From assembly GCF_001424125.1 (NCBI RefSeq), contig NZ_LMQI01000002.1, forward strand, positions 434,001-498,000: a DNA stretch of 64,000 nucleotides, written 5' to 3'. The notes beneath the pieces are model-generated. The model did not search any database. It was given only the letters and a program-made list of their open reading frames with translations, and was not told where the DNA came from. This DNA is from Cellulomonas sp. Leaf395 (GTDB lineage: Bacteria; Actinomycetota; Actinomycetes; Actinomycetales; Cellulomonadaceae). Of this stretch, positions 35,710 through 43,832 are shown in pieces. Position 1 is the stretch's first letter; every line of letters starts with the position of its first letter. The position numbers and the translations under genes are program-made.

Positions 35710-37320
35710 ATGGATGACGCACTGCGACCGCTCGTGCTGGTTCGGGGCTTCGGTGGTCCGGACGTGTCCGACGAGCAGGGCAGCCCCTATCAGGGCTTCA
35801 ACGACGGCTCCGTCTACCCGAGCCGACGCGGTGACAACTACATCTACGAGGGCTTCGTCCTGCGCGCCCTGAAGTCGGAGTCCTATCCGTACCGGGATGC
35901 CACGAACGTCGTCGGGTTCTACTCGGAGGACCTCCCCTCCCCGATCGAGCCACATCACCTCGACGACGACGACGTCACGGGCAGCGTGGTCCTCGATCCG
36001 CAGACCGAGCAGCGCGTCCTGCGTGACGGCGTGGCCAACACGATCTGGGTCTACCGGTACTACGACCTGCGGCCGCGTGCGCTCGAACGGTACGGCGAGG
36101 GCCTTCGACGACTCGTCGAGCTCATCGAGCGCTCGGCAAAGCGCCACGGTGAGGATTTCACCGGCGTCGACATCGTCGCGCACAGCATGGGCGGTCTCGT
36201 GGTCCGCGAAGGGCTCGCGCGCATGGACGAGGTCTCCTCGGGTTCGGCCCGCACGCTCGTGAACCGGGTGGTCACCCTGGGCACACCGCACCGGGGGATC
36301 GCCTTCCAACGAGCACCGAGCTGGCTGCTGCGGATGTTGCCGCTCATCGAGGAGGCCGGACGGGAGCTGTCGTCGTTCGACCCGACCAGCACCAAGTTCG
36401 ACGACTGGGCGGAGCACTTCGACGTGGGACGCGTGCTGACGGTCGTCGGCACGAACTACCGCACCTACGGGCCGGCCGTCGCTTCGTTCGGCAACCGGCT
36501 GAGCAGCCTCTTCGACGAAGGCACGCTCGCCACGAACCGCAGCGACGGGCTGGTCAAGCAGGCGTCCGCGCAGCTCCCGGGTGCGCCGCGCACCTTCGTC
36601 CACAAGTGCCACGGAGGTCCGGACTCGCTCGTGACGTCCCGGGAGGCCTACGAGATCGCCATGCGGTTCTTCCACGGCTCCCACAAGGTGTCGCTCTGGC
36701 TGGACCAGGCGGAGGTCAGCCGCGGCCACGACACGTTCGGGCGCAGCGAGTTCTACTTCGGAGTGTCGATCAAGCCCCGGTTCGTGGACTTCGAGCTGGT
36801 CCACCAGAGCGCCGAGGCTGAGAACTGCTACGGGCCGTTCCACCAGGCCGACCTTGGCGACCCTCTCCCCGACCTGGTGACCGAGCTGAGCAAACCGCTC
36901 GCCGCGTTCGGTGACCGGACGACGGGCTGGGCGGGGCCGGACCGTCTGGTGTGGGAGGGCTGGATCGACCTGTCCTCCGCGCCGACGAGTGCGCACGGCA
37001 TGGTGTTCCGCATCGACGTGTACGTCGGCGAACGGGACACGTTCGGGATCGGCTTCTCGGACAACGTCGTGTTCCGCAAGCAGTACTACGTGCAGGTGTT
37101 CCCGGGCGACCCGTGGGAGCTGTACGTCCACACCGGCGAGAAGTTCCTCGGCACGAAGGAGCCCGCGGACCAGGACGCCATCCGTGCGATCGCTCAAACC
37201 GGCACGAGGTCCGAGGTCCAGTCTGCGGTCACCGATCCCGACCACCCCGGGCAGCGCCTGTTCCATGTCGGAGGGACGGGATTCAGTGCGACGTTCCGCG
37301 TGGGTGTCGAGCACACCTGA
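35710..37320 (+). CDS. Lipase-like alpha/beta-hydrolase with unknown C-terminal domain
   Basis: 536 residues. The N-terminal half is an alpha/beta-hydrolase of the lipase/PGAP1-like kind: LVLVRGFGG at the start (oxyanion strand), the nucleophile elbow VDIVAHSMGGLVVREG near residue 155, and VVTLGTPHRGIAFQ near 190. The His may lie in FVHKCHGGPDSLVTSREA near 300, with no clear Asp assigned. The C-terminal 200 residues look like beta-sandwich (VSLWLDQAEVSRGHDTFG, WIDLSSAPTSAHGMVFRIDVY). No signal peptide, so cytoplasmic. It stands alone on its strand, convergent with a membrane-protein gene. GGGGGGCAACC precedes ATG 35710. Substrate unknown. Confidence 0.7.
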   Translation: MDDALRPLVLVRGFGGPDVSDEQGSPYQGFNDGSVYPSRRGDNYIYEGFVLRALKSESYPYRDATNVVGFYSEDLPSPIEPHHLDDDDVTGSVVLDPQTEQRVLRDGVANTIWVYRYYDLRPRALERYGEGLRRLVELIERSAKRHGEDFTGVDIVAHSMGGLVVREGLARMDEVSSGSARTLVNRVVTLGTPHRGIAFQRAPSWLLRMLPLIEEAGRELSSFDPTSTKFDDWAEHFDVGRVLTVVGTNYRTYGPAVASFGNRLSSLFDEGTLATNRSDGLVKQASAQLPGAPRTFVHKCHGGPDSLVTSREAYEIAMRFFHGSHKVSLWLDQAEVSRGHDTFGRSEFYFGVSIKPRFVDFELVHQSAEAENCYGPFHQADLGDPLPDLVTELSKPLAAFGDRTTGWAGPDRLVWEGWIDLSSAPTSAHGMVFRIDVYVGERDTFGIGFSDNVVFRKQYYVQVFPGDPWELYVHTGEKFLGTKEPADQDAIRAIAQTGTRSEVQSAVTDPDHPGQRLFHVGGTGFSATFRVGVEHT

Positions 37321-37343
37321 CGAACCGACGGGGAGCTGATGAC

Positions 37344-38414
37344 CTACGTCGGGTCCTTCGAGGCCAACAGGTCCCCCGCGCTCTTGTCGGCGAAGGCCGT
37401 GAGCGCCTGCTGGGCAGAGCCGAACAGGACCGCGAGCGCGAGCAGCTGAGGCACCCCCTCCGCCGTCGTCGCCGCGACGAGACCGCCGGCCACGAACATC
37501 ACCCCGACCACCGAGACGAGCGGGCCGAGCGCCAGCTTCAGGAGCCCCTGTTGGATCGGCAGGCGGTACGGCAGCCCGGCCGACCGCGCTCGGATCGTCG
37601 TCGGGATCGCGGTGATGAATGCGCCGAGCGACCCCGCGACCATGACGAACGCGAGGAGCATCCACGGCGCCCCGGTGAACTCCGTCGGCGGCGGGACCAA
37701 CCAGATGCTCGGCACCAGCCACTGCACGACGAGCAGCGCGACGATGGACGCCACGGTCAGGATCGTGATGCCGAGCATGCCGTTGCGCAGGCGACGGGCG
37801 GCCTCGTGGAACTCGTTGGATGCGTCGTGGGACCGCTCGAGCAGGTCGCGCACGCCGCTGCGGAACTCCCCGAGGTCCTTGGGTGGCACCCGTGTCCATC
37901 GGGCCGCCTGTCCCACCGACTGGTCGTGCTTCGGCAGGTACCGCTTCGCGTCCGCGACCATCCCGTCGAGGCCGCCCTTGAGGTCCTTGCCCGACCGGTA
38001 CATGACCAGGGCCCGCTCCACCCCGTGCAGCGTCTGCCAGACCGCCTCGATCCGGGCGCCGGTCAGCCACTCCCGCAGCCCCTGCGCGTGCCGGTGGCTC
38101 TCCTGGTTGCCGCGTCCGATCAGCATCCGGTCGACGTCGACCAGGTCGCTGCGGAGCATGTCGACGACCTCCTGCGGCATGCTGCCCTTGAGCTCCTCGA
38201 TCTGCCGCAGCAGCTCGCGACGGCGCGCCTCCGGCTGTGCCTGCCAAGAGGCGAGTCCCAGGAACGTGGGCGGCGGCGATGCCGGCGCACCCCTGGCTCG
38301 TCCCAGACCCGATGCCGTTCTCGGTGCGGGCAGGTAGATCTGCCCGTCCGCCGCCATGGGCTTGACCGGGTGCTCGTTCCTGGTGAGATCCCGGGTATCC
38401 GTCGCGTTCGACAT
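37344..38414 (-). CDS. Membrane protein with N-terminal cytoplasmic helical domain
   Basis: 356 residues, no family recognised. About 210 N-terminal residues are soluble and helical (RRRELLRQIEELKGSMPQEV, LVDVDRMLIGRGNQESHRHA, a short DAKRYLPKHDQSVGQAARW segment). They are followed by three to four membrane helices: NGMLGITILTVASIVALLVV near 210, WMLLAFVMVAGSLGAFITA near 250, then LALGPLVSVVGVMFVAGGLV and LLALAVLFGSAQQAL near the end. ATG 38414 follows AGGGGGCTTCACG. It is convergent with the lipase-like gene, their stops only 23 bases apart; a functional link is possible but not shown. Confidence 0.65.
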   Translation of the reverse strand: MSNATDTRDLTRNEHPVKPMAADGQIYLPAPRTASGLGRARGAPASPPPTFLGLASWQAQPEARRRELLRQIEELKGSMPQEVVDMLRSDLVDVDRMLIGRGNQESHRHAQGLREWLTGARIEAVWQTLHGVERALVMYRSGKDLKGGLDGMVADAKRYLPKHDQSVGQAARWTRVPPKDLGEFRSGVRDLLERSHDASNEFHEAARRLRNGMLGITILTVASIVALLVVQWLVPSIWLVPPPTEFTGAPWMLLAFVMVAGSLGAFITAIPTTIRARSAGLPYRLPIQQGLLKLALGPLVSVVGVMFVAGGLVAATTAEGVPQLLALAVLFGSAQQALTAFADKSAGDLLASKDPT

Positions 38415-38523
38415 CGTGAAGCCCCCTACGTCCCGCGTGCCTGCCGTGCGCACCTGATGAGGTCAGGACACGCGTGCGGCCCATCGGATACATGCGTGGC
38501 ACCGGCTCGCGGCCGAGCCGTCG

Positions 38524-38562
38524 CCCCGAGGGGCCCGGAACCAGCGGTTCCGGACCCCTCGG
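38524..38562. terminator. 18-bp hairpin terminator for the M28 peptidase gene
   Basis: 38524-38541 pairs with 38545-38562 around a 3-base loop with a single mismatch. It begins 39 bases after the peptidase stop. Confidence 0.75.
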
Positions 38563-38601
38563 GACGCATCTGCCGGCTGACGTGCCGGCGTCAGCGGGTC
38601 G

Positions 38602-40194
38602 TCATTCGACCCCGTCGACCTCGTCACCCCCGCCGCTGCCGGTGGTCCCCTGCGGACCGGCCGGTGCCGGGAGCACGAAGTTCCCCGGTACCTGCTGCCC
38701 GACGACACCGTTCACCGTCTCGGTCGAGTACGCGTACGTGAGGACGGCCGCCGCGATCGCGTCGGTGTTCACGTCGAGCGCCTCGAGCGAGATGTTGTCG
38801 ATCGTGTCGCACGCGAGGTGGTAGCACGGGTCGTACTGCTGGCCCGCCGTCCCACCCCAGATCGCAGCCTGCTCCGGGGACTTCACAACCTCGGCGCCGG
38901 TGAACAGGCCACCGGCCGGGATCCCGTTCTGGATGAACGCCTGGTAGTCGCTGCGTCCGCTGAACTCGGCGTCGTCGTACGGGATTCCCCGCGACGTGTA
39001 GAACGACTCGAAGAAGTCCTCGATCTGGACGGATCCCTCGGGCACCACGACGGGCGCCGGGAAGCCCGACTCGTCGCCGTCGTACACCATGAAGATGTAG
39101 TTCGGCGACGCGACCATGTCGAAGTTCAGGTACAGCGCGATCTCGTCGAGACCGGCCTGGTCCAGTCCGGCGACGTAGGCGCGCGACCCCAGCAGCCCGC
39201 TCTCCTCGGCCCCCCACCACGCGAACCGCAGGGTGTTCTCCGGCTTGACCTTGGCGATCTGCTGGGCGACCTCCAGGAGTGCGGAGGAACCGCTGCCGTT
39301 GTCGTTGATCCCCGGCCCGGCCTGGACCGAGTCGAGGTGCGCGCCCGCCATGACGACGTTGCCGTCGGTCCGGCCGGCCAGCTCGGCGATGACGTTCACC
39401 TGCGGCCTCGACTCCGGCAGGTCGACCCGGACTCGTGCGGTCGACCCGGCTGCGGCGAGCGCCTCGCCGTCCGCGAAGCTCGCGCCGACCACGGGGATGC
39501 TCAACGGCGTCTGGTTGATGCCGAAGAGCGTGCCGGTGACGAGGCCCGAGCGCAGCTCGGTGTTGCCCTGGTTGAAGATGATGACGGCCTCGGCGCCCGC
39601 CGTCTGGGCGTTGATCGCCTTGACGCCGAACTCGCAGGTCCCTCGCTGGATCAGCGCGATGTCGGCCGTGCCGCTGAAATCAAGACCGACGAAGTCGGAG
39701 GCCTCGCACCCGCTGGTGACCGGATCACGTGGCGGGGCGAGCACGATGTCGACCGGGATGACGTTGCCGGTCACCTCGCCGTAGCCGGTGCCGGTGAACA
39801 CCCCGGTGCTGTAGGTCGCCTGGGTCGGCATCAGCTGTTCGAGCAGCGGCGGCGGAACGAATGTGAAGGGGAACTCGTCGAGCTCGACACTCCATCCTGC
39901 GGCCTCAAGCGTCTCGACGACGTAGTCGACGCTGGCGGTGTAGCCCGTCGTGCCTGCGGCGCGGTTGCCTCCGTTGGCATCCGCGATGGCCTGGAAGGCC
40001 TCCTCGTGCTCGAGGACGCCGTCGACGGTGACGCATCCGAGCACCTTGTCGTAGGTGTTGTTGGTGCGACTGTCGCACGCCGTGGCCGCGGGCGCCGCAG
40101 TGGCTGCGGCTGCGGGTACGAGCACCGACGCGAAGGCGAGGCCGGCAGTGGCCAGGACCGTCGATGCTCGTCGTGACTGTTGGGCTGGGAACAT
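38602..40194 (-). CDS. Secreted M28-family zinc aminopeptidase with PA domain
   Basis: 530 residues. A Sec signal peptide (residues 1 to about 33, VLATAGLAFASVLVPAAAA) leads into a propeptide-like region, a PA insert (IALIQRGTCEFGVKAINAQ near 180) and the M28 catalytic domain. Zinc ligands are visible: His in MAGAHLDSVQAG, Asp in GINDNGSGSS, the general base Glu in WGAEESGLLGSRAY, Asp in LYLNFDMVAS and His in CYHLACDTIDN. It is thus an extracellular aminopeptidase releasing N-terminal residues. The C-terminal Gly/Asp/Glu-rich tail is short. A strong hairpin follows the gene. Confidence 0.92.
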   Translation of the reverse strand: MFPAQQSRRASTVLATAGLAFASVLVPAAAATAAPAATACDSRTNNTYDKVLGCVTVDGVLEHEEAFQAIADANGGNRAAGTTGYTASVDYVVETLEAAGWSVELDEFPFTFVPPPLLEQLMPTQATYSTGVFTGTGYGEVTGNVIPVDIVLAPPRDPVTSGCEASDFVGLDFSGTADIALIQRGTCEFGVKAINAQTAGAEAVIIFNQGNTELRSGLVTGTLFGINQTPLSIPVVGASFADGEALAAAGSTARVRVDLPESRPQVNVIAELAGRTDGNVVMAGAHLDSVQAGPGINDNGSGSSALLEVAQQIAKVKPENTLRFAWWGAEESGLLGSRAYVAGLDQAGLDEIALYLNFDMVASPNYIFMVYDGDESGFPAPVVVPEGSVQIEDFFESFYTSRGIPYDDAEFSGRSDYQAFIQNGIPAGGLFTGAEVVKSPEQAAIWGGTAGQQYDPCYHLACDTIDNISLEALDVNTDAIAAAVLTYAYSTETVNGVVGQQVPGNFVLPAPAGPQGTTGSGGGDEVDGVE

Positions 40195-40364
40195 TGGGTG
40201 AGTCCCTTTCGAGCGGGGGCGTCAGGGTGGCGCCCGACCTTCGGAGCCTACGGACGAAGTCGCGCGCCCGGTATACCCCTGGATGTCACGGATCCCAGGC
40301 TGCTGCGGCTGGCCGTCGGTCAGCTGGCCGATCCCGCGCACGTGCACTCGCCCGCCGGGACGAC

Positions 40365-40535
40365 TCAGCCCTCGGACGCGCTCGGACGGGTGCGAGCCTT
40401 GATTCGCTCCCGATCCACCACGACCGCCTCGATGCCGCAGCTCGTGCAGCGGAACGTGTGGATGCTCCACCGGTATGGCCGGTAGATGCGCTCAGCCTTC
40501 TCGTAAGCGATGTAGATGTGCGCGCACTGCGTCAT
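40365..40535 (-). CDS. Small Cys-containing protein (56 aa)
   Basis: A short gene with an excellent AGGAGG eight bases before ATG 40535. The 56-residue product has TQCAHIYIAYEKAERIYRPY then WSIHTFRCTSCGIEAVVVD and a basic tail. The CxxC pair plus Cys/His near the N-terminus and HTF before the CxxC could bind one zinc, giving a mini zinc ribbon. No family recognised. It lies between the M28 peptidase and the AlkD-like gene on the same strand. Confidence 0.6.
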   Translation of the reverse strand: MTQCAHIYIAYEKAERIYRPYRWSIHTFRCTSCGIEAVVVDRERIKARTRPSASEG

Positions 40536-40635
40536 GAACGAAACCTCCTCAGCCACGTCCTTGTGAACGCTGGCCCGGACGTTAGTGCCGACCGCCGACA
40601 ACCCGAGGGCCGGAATCGCTCGTGACGGTGCGGAC

Positions 40636-41322
40636 CTACCGGACGTCACGCAAAGGCGTCCGGCCCACTCGTCGGGCCGGGATGCTGTCGGAATCGACAA
40701 GGCGTTCCGCCGTCGTCAGCACGGCCAGCTTCAGGTCACCGTTGCGCCGGCCGACGGCGCGCAACGACATCGAGATCGACTTGCCCACCAACGGTCGCTC
40801 GTCCCCCGCGTGCTCCTCGACGAGGCCCAGCGCGGCGACGAAGCTCTCGTCCGGCGCACCGGCGTCGTGCAGCGCGAGGCTCCACAGCAACGCGAACGCT
40901 GCACGCCGCACGAACTCCGCGTCGTCGGCGGCCCACGGCTCGAGCCGGGTCCAGGCGCCCGGTGCACGGTCGAAGAGCGTGAAGCACACGGTGTCGCAGA
41001 GAGCCCAGCTGTCGAAGTCCGCGCACCAAGCGTCCATCTGCTCGATCGTCACAGCCGACGGATCGTCGACGAGCCCCGCCAGGACCCGCGCCTCGTAGAC
41101 GCCGGTCGCCCACAGGTCGGCGGCGAGCCGGTGATCGCGGCCGACCCGACGAGCGACGAGCTTCATGTCCGCCATCGACACCCCGAGAGCCCGGTCGACG
41201 TGGATGCCGTACCGCGGACCCAGCAGGGCGCGCGCGTCGGCCGACGCGTGGTCCTGCAGCATGTCCAGCACCTCGGATGCCGACAGAGCTGGGCTGTCGG
41301 GATGCGACGGGGGGTAGTCCAT
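40636..41322 (-). CDS. DNA alkylation repair enzyme (AlkD-like)
   Basis: 228-residue all-helical protein of the AlkC/AlkD HEAT-like repeat family. The conserved region LVARRVGRDHRLAADLWATG near residue 52 is followed by YEARVLAGLVDDPSAVT and MDAWCADFDSWALCDTVCF, where the Trp and Asp correspond to the AlkD lesion-binding surface. It would excise N3/N7-alkylpurines. ATG 41322 is preceded by GAGG. Not in an obvious operon. A single-gene DNA glycosylase is the best reading. Confidence 0.75.
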   Translation of the reverse strand: MDYPPSHPDSPALSASEVLDMLQDHASADARALLGPRYGIHVDRALGVSMADMKLVARRVGRDHRLAADLWATGVYEARVLAGLVDDPSAVTIEQMDAWCADFDSWALCDTVCFTLFDRAPGAWTRLEPWAADDAEFVRRAAFALLWSLALHDAGAPDESFVAALGLVEEHAGDERPLVGKSISMSLRAVGRRNGDLKLAVLTTAERLVDSDSIPARRVGRTPLRDVR

Positions 41323-41566
41323 CGATACGCCTCACGGGAGCTCGGGGACGAGGTTGAACGCGGGCACGTCACGATGCTCCCACCCGGTGTCCGGCGCAGG
41401 ACGGTGCAGGCCGGCCGGCCGCGGCGCAGCGCACACGAGAGCGATGACCGACCGGCAGGGCCCGCCTGTCAAGGTGCCGAACGGCCCTGGTGCCGCGGCT
41501 GTGGCCGACTAGCGTCGTGGAGCCGGGCGAAACCAAGGGACGGCACCGATACGACAGGAGACGCCG

Positions 41567-42334
41567 GTGGCGCTGCTCGACGGCAGGACGATCCTGGTGA
41601 CCGGGGTGCTCACGGAGGGCTCGATCGCCTTCCACGTCGCCCGGCTCGCCCAGGAGCAGGGCGCGCAGGTGGTCCTCACGTCGTTCGGCCGCCAGCAGCG
41701 GCTGACTGAGGCGATCGCCCGGCGGTTGCCCACCCGGGCGCCGGTGGTCCAGCTCGACGTCACGTCCGCCGCGGACCTGGCGGCCCTGGCAGGGGCCGTC
41801 GGTGAGCACGCGGACCGCGTCGACGGGGTGGTCCACTCGATCGGCTTCGCTCCCCAGGCCGTGCTCGGCGGGCAGTTCCTGGACGGCCGGTGGCCCGACG
41901 TCGCGACCGCGCTGGAGGTCTCGGCCTACTCGCTCAAGGCACTGGCGGTGGCTGCGCGGCCGCTGATGCGCCGGGGCGGATCGCTGGTCGGTCTGACGTT
42001 CGACGCGACCGTCGCCTGGCCGGTCTACGACTGGATGGGCGTGGCCAAGGCCGCGCTGGAGTCGACCTCGCGCTACCTGGCCCGGGACCTGGGTCCCGAC
42101 GGGATCCGCGTCAACCTGGTCGCCGCCGGCCCGGTCCGGTCGACCGCGGCCAAGTCCATCCCCGGCTTCGAGTCGATCGAGGGCGGTTGGGACCAGCGGG
42201 CACCGCTCGGATGGGACGTCCACGACGCCGACCCGACCGCACGGGCCGTCGTCGCGCTGCTCTCGGACTGGTTCCCGGCCACGACGGGCGAGATCGTGCA
42301 CGTCGACGGCGGGGTGCACGCGATGGGGCTGTAG
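41567..42334 (+). CDS. fabI: NADH-dependent enoyl-ACP reductase (FabI/InhA-like)
   Basis: 255-residue SDR of the FabI/InhA branch. ILVTGVLTEGSIAFHVARLA at the N-terminus carries the InhA-type glycine-poor nucleotide motif with S-I-A, LDVTSAADLAAL near 63 binds adenine, VHSIGFAPQAVLG near 92 is typical, and VYDWMGVAKAALE near 150 holds the Tyr-x6-Lys pair. It reduces trans-2-enoyl-ACP in fatty-acid elongation. GTG 41567 has ACAGGAGACGCCG upstream. The PfaD/FabK-fold flavoprotein gene starts 46 bases downstream and may act on related substrates. Confidence 0.88.
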   Translation: MALLDGRTILVTGVLTEGSIAFHVARLAQEQGAQVVLTSFGRQQRLTEAIARRLPTRAPVVQLDVTSAADLAALAGAVGEHADRVDGVVHSIGFAPQAVLGGQFLDGRWPDVATALEVSAYSLKALAVAARPLMRRGGSLVGLTFDATVAWPVYDWMGVAKAALESTSRYLARDLGPDGIRVNLVAAGPVRSTAAKSIPGFESIEGGWDQRAPLGWDVHDADPTARAVVALLSDWFPATTGEIVHVDGGVHAMGL

Positions 42335-42380
42335 CGCCCGGCTCGGCGCAACCGACGTCCCACCAGGTCTGGAGAGCTCG

Positions 42381-43832
42381 ATGTCGACACCCCCGCCCGT
42401 GACGTCGCCGAGGCGCGCGCTCCCGACGATCATCCAGGGCGGGATGGGGGTGGCAGTCTCGTCCTGGCGCCTGGCGTCCGCCGTCGCCCGGCGCGGCCAG
42501 CTCGGCGTGGTGTCCGGTACCGCGCTGGACCTCGTGCTCGCGCGCCGCCTCGAGGACGGTGACCTCGACGGCTCGGTCCGTCGCGCCATGGCGGCGTTCC
42601 CGGTGCGGGCGATCGCCGAGCGCGTGCTCGCGCGGTACCTGCGACCCGGCGGACGGGCACCCGGCGTGGCATACACCCCGGTGCCGCGGCTCAGCATCCG
42701 CCCCGGCCGGGCCGTCCAGGAGCTGACCGTGCTCGGCAACTTCGTCGAGGTGTGGCTGGCCAGAGCGGGCCACAGCGGCCCCGTCGGCATCAACTACCTG
42801 GAGAAGATCCAGATGGCGCTGCCCGCCGCGGCGTACGGCGCGATGCTCGCCGGGGTCGACGCCGTGCTCGTCGGCGCGGGGATCCCCCGCCACCTGCCGC
42901 ACCTGCTCGATGACCTCGCGGTCCACCGCCCGACCCGGCTGCCCGTGGACGTCGCCGGCGACCCGGGCGGCGACCACGGCGTGGAGATCGACCCGCCCGA
43001 CCTGCTCGGCCCCGGTCTGCCGCCGCTGGACCGGCCAAGGTTCCTGGCCATCGTGTCCAGCGAGGTCCTCGCCGCGTACCTGGCGCGCGACCCCGCGATC
43101 CGTCCCGACGGCCTCGTCATCGAGGGCCCACGGGCCGGGGGCCACAACGCGCCGCCGCGCGGCCGACCGGTGCGGGACGACCGGGGCCAGCCGGTGTTCG
43201 GCTCCCGGGACCAGGCGGACATCGGCAAGGTCGCCGCGACGGGTCTGCCCTTCTGGCTGGCCGGCTCGCTCGGCACACCCGAGGGCGTGCGGGCCGCGGT
43301 GGCGGCCGGCGCGAGAGGTGTCCAGGTGGGGACCGTCTTCGCACTGAGCACCGACTCCGGGCTGACCCCGGTGCTGCGCGCGAGGCTCCTGACCGGGCTG
43401 CGGGCCGGGGAGCTCGAGGTCCTCACCGACGGGGACGCCTCGCCGACCGGCTTCCCGTTCAAGGTCGCCCAGCTCGAGGGCACGCTCTCGGACCCCGCCG
43501 TGCGCGAGGCGCGGCCGCGCCTGTGCGACCTGGGGTACCTGCGGTCGCCCTATCGCAAGGACGACGGTCGCGTGGGGTACCGGTGCCCGGCCGAGCCGGT
43601 CGCTATGTTCGTCCGCAAGGGCGGGTCGCCCGACGATGCCGCCGGTCGGGCGTGCCTGTGCAACGCGCTGTCGGCGGACGTCGGCCTCGGCCAGACCCGG
43701 CCGGACGGCCGCTCCGAGGAGGGCCTGGTCACCCTCGGAGCCGACCTGACCGGCGCGAGCCGGCTGGCCGAGCTGCACCCGGACGGCTGGTCCGCCGACC
43801 ATGTGCTCGACTGGCTCCTCGCCCCCGCGTGA
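42381..43832 (+). CDS. Nitronate monooxygenase / PfaD-like FMN oxidoreductase
   Basis: 483-residue TIM-barrel flavoprotein of the 2-nitropropane dioxygenase superfamily (which also holds FabK and PfaD). IIQGGMGVAVSSWRLASAVA at the start and QLGVVSGTAL match PfaD-like members, as do YGAMLAGVDAVLVGAGIPR near 153 and FWLAGSLGTPEGVRAAVAAG near 290 (FMN phosphate). It is longer than classical nitronate monooxygenases (about 330), having a C-terminal Cys-containing region (CDLGYLRSPYRKDD, GRACLCNAL). Following the FabI-like gene, a trans-enoyl reductase role is as likely as nitronate oxidation. Its stop overlaps the PLD gene start. Confidence 0.75.
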   Translation: MSTPPPVTSPRRALPTIIQGGMGVAVSSWRLASAVARRGQLGVVSGTALDLVLARRLEDGDLDGSVRRAMAAFPVRAIAERVLARYLRPGGRAPGVAYTPVPRLSIRPGRAVQELTVLGNFVEVWLARAGHSGPVGINYLEKIQMALPAAAYGAMLAGVDAVLVGAGIPRHLPHLLDDLAVHRPTRLPVDVAGDPGGDHGVEIDPPDLLGPGLPPLDRPRFLAIVSSEVLAAYLARDPAIRPDGLVIEGPRAGGHNAPPRGRPVRDDRGQPVFGSRDQADIGKVAATGLPFWLAGSLGTPEGVRAAVAAGARGVQVGTVFALSTDSGLTPVLRARLLTGLRAGELEVLTDGDASPTGFPFKVAQLEGTLSDPAVREARPRLCDLGYLRSPYRKDDGRVGYRCPAEPVAMFVRKGGSPDDAAGRACLCNALSADVGLGQTRPDGRSEEGLVTLGADLTGASRLAELHPDGWSADHVLDWLLAPA

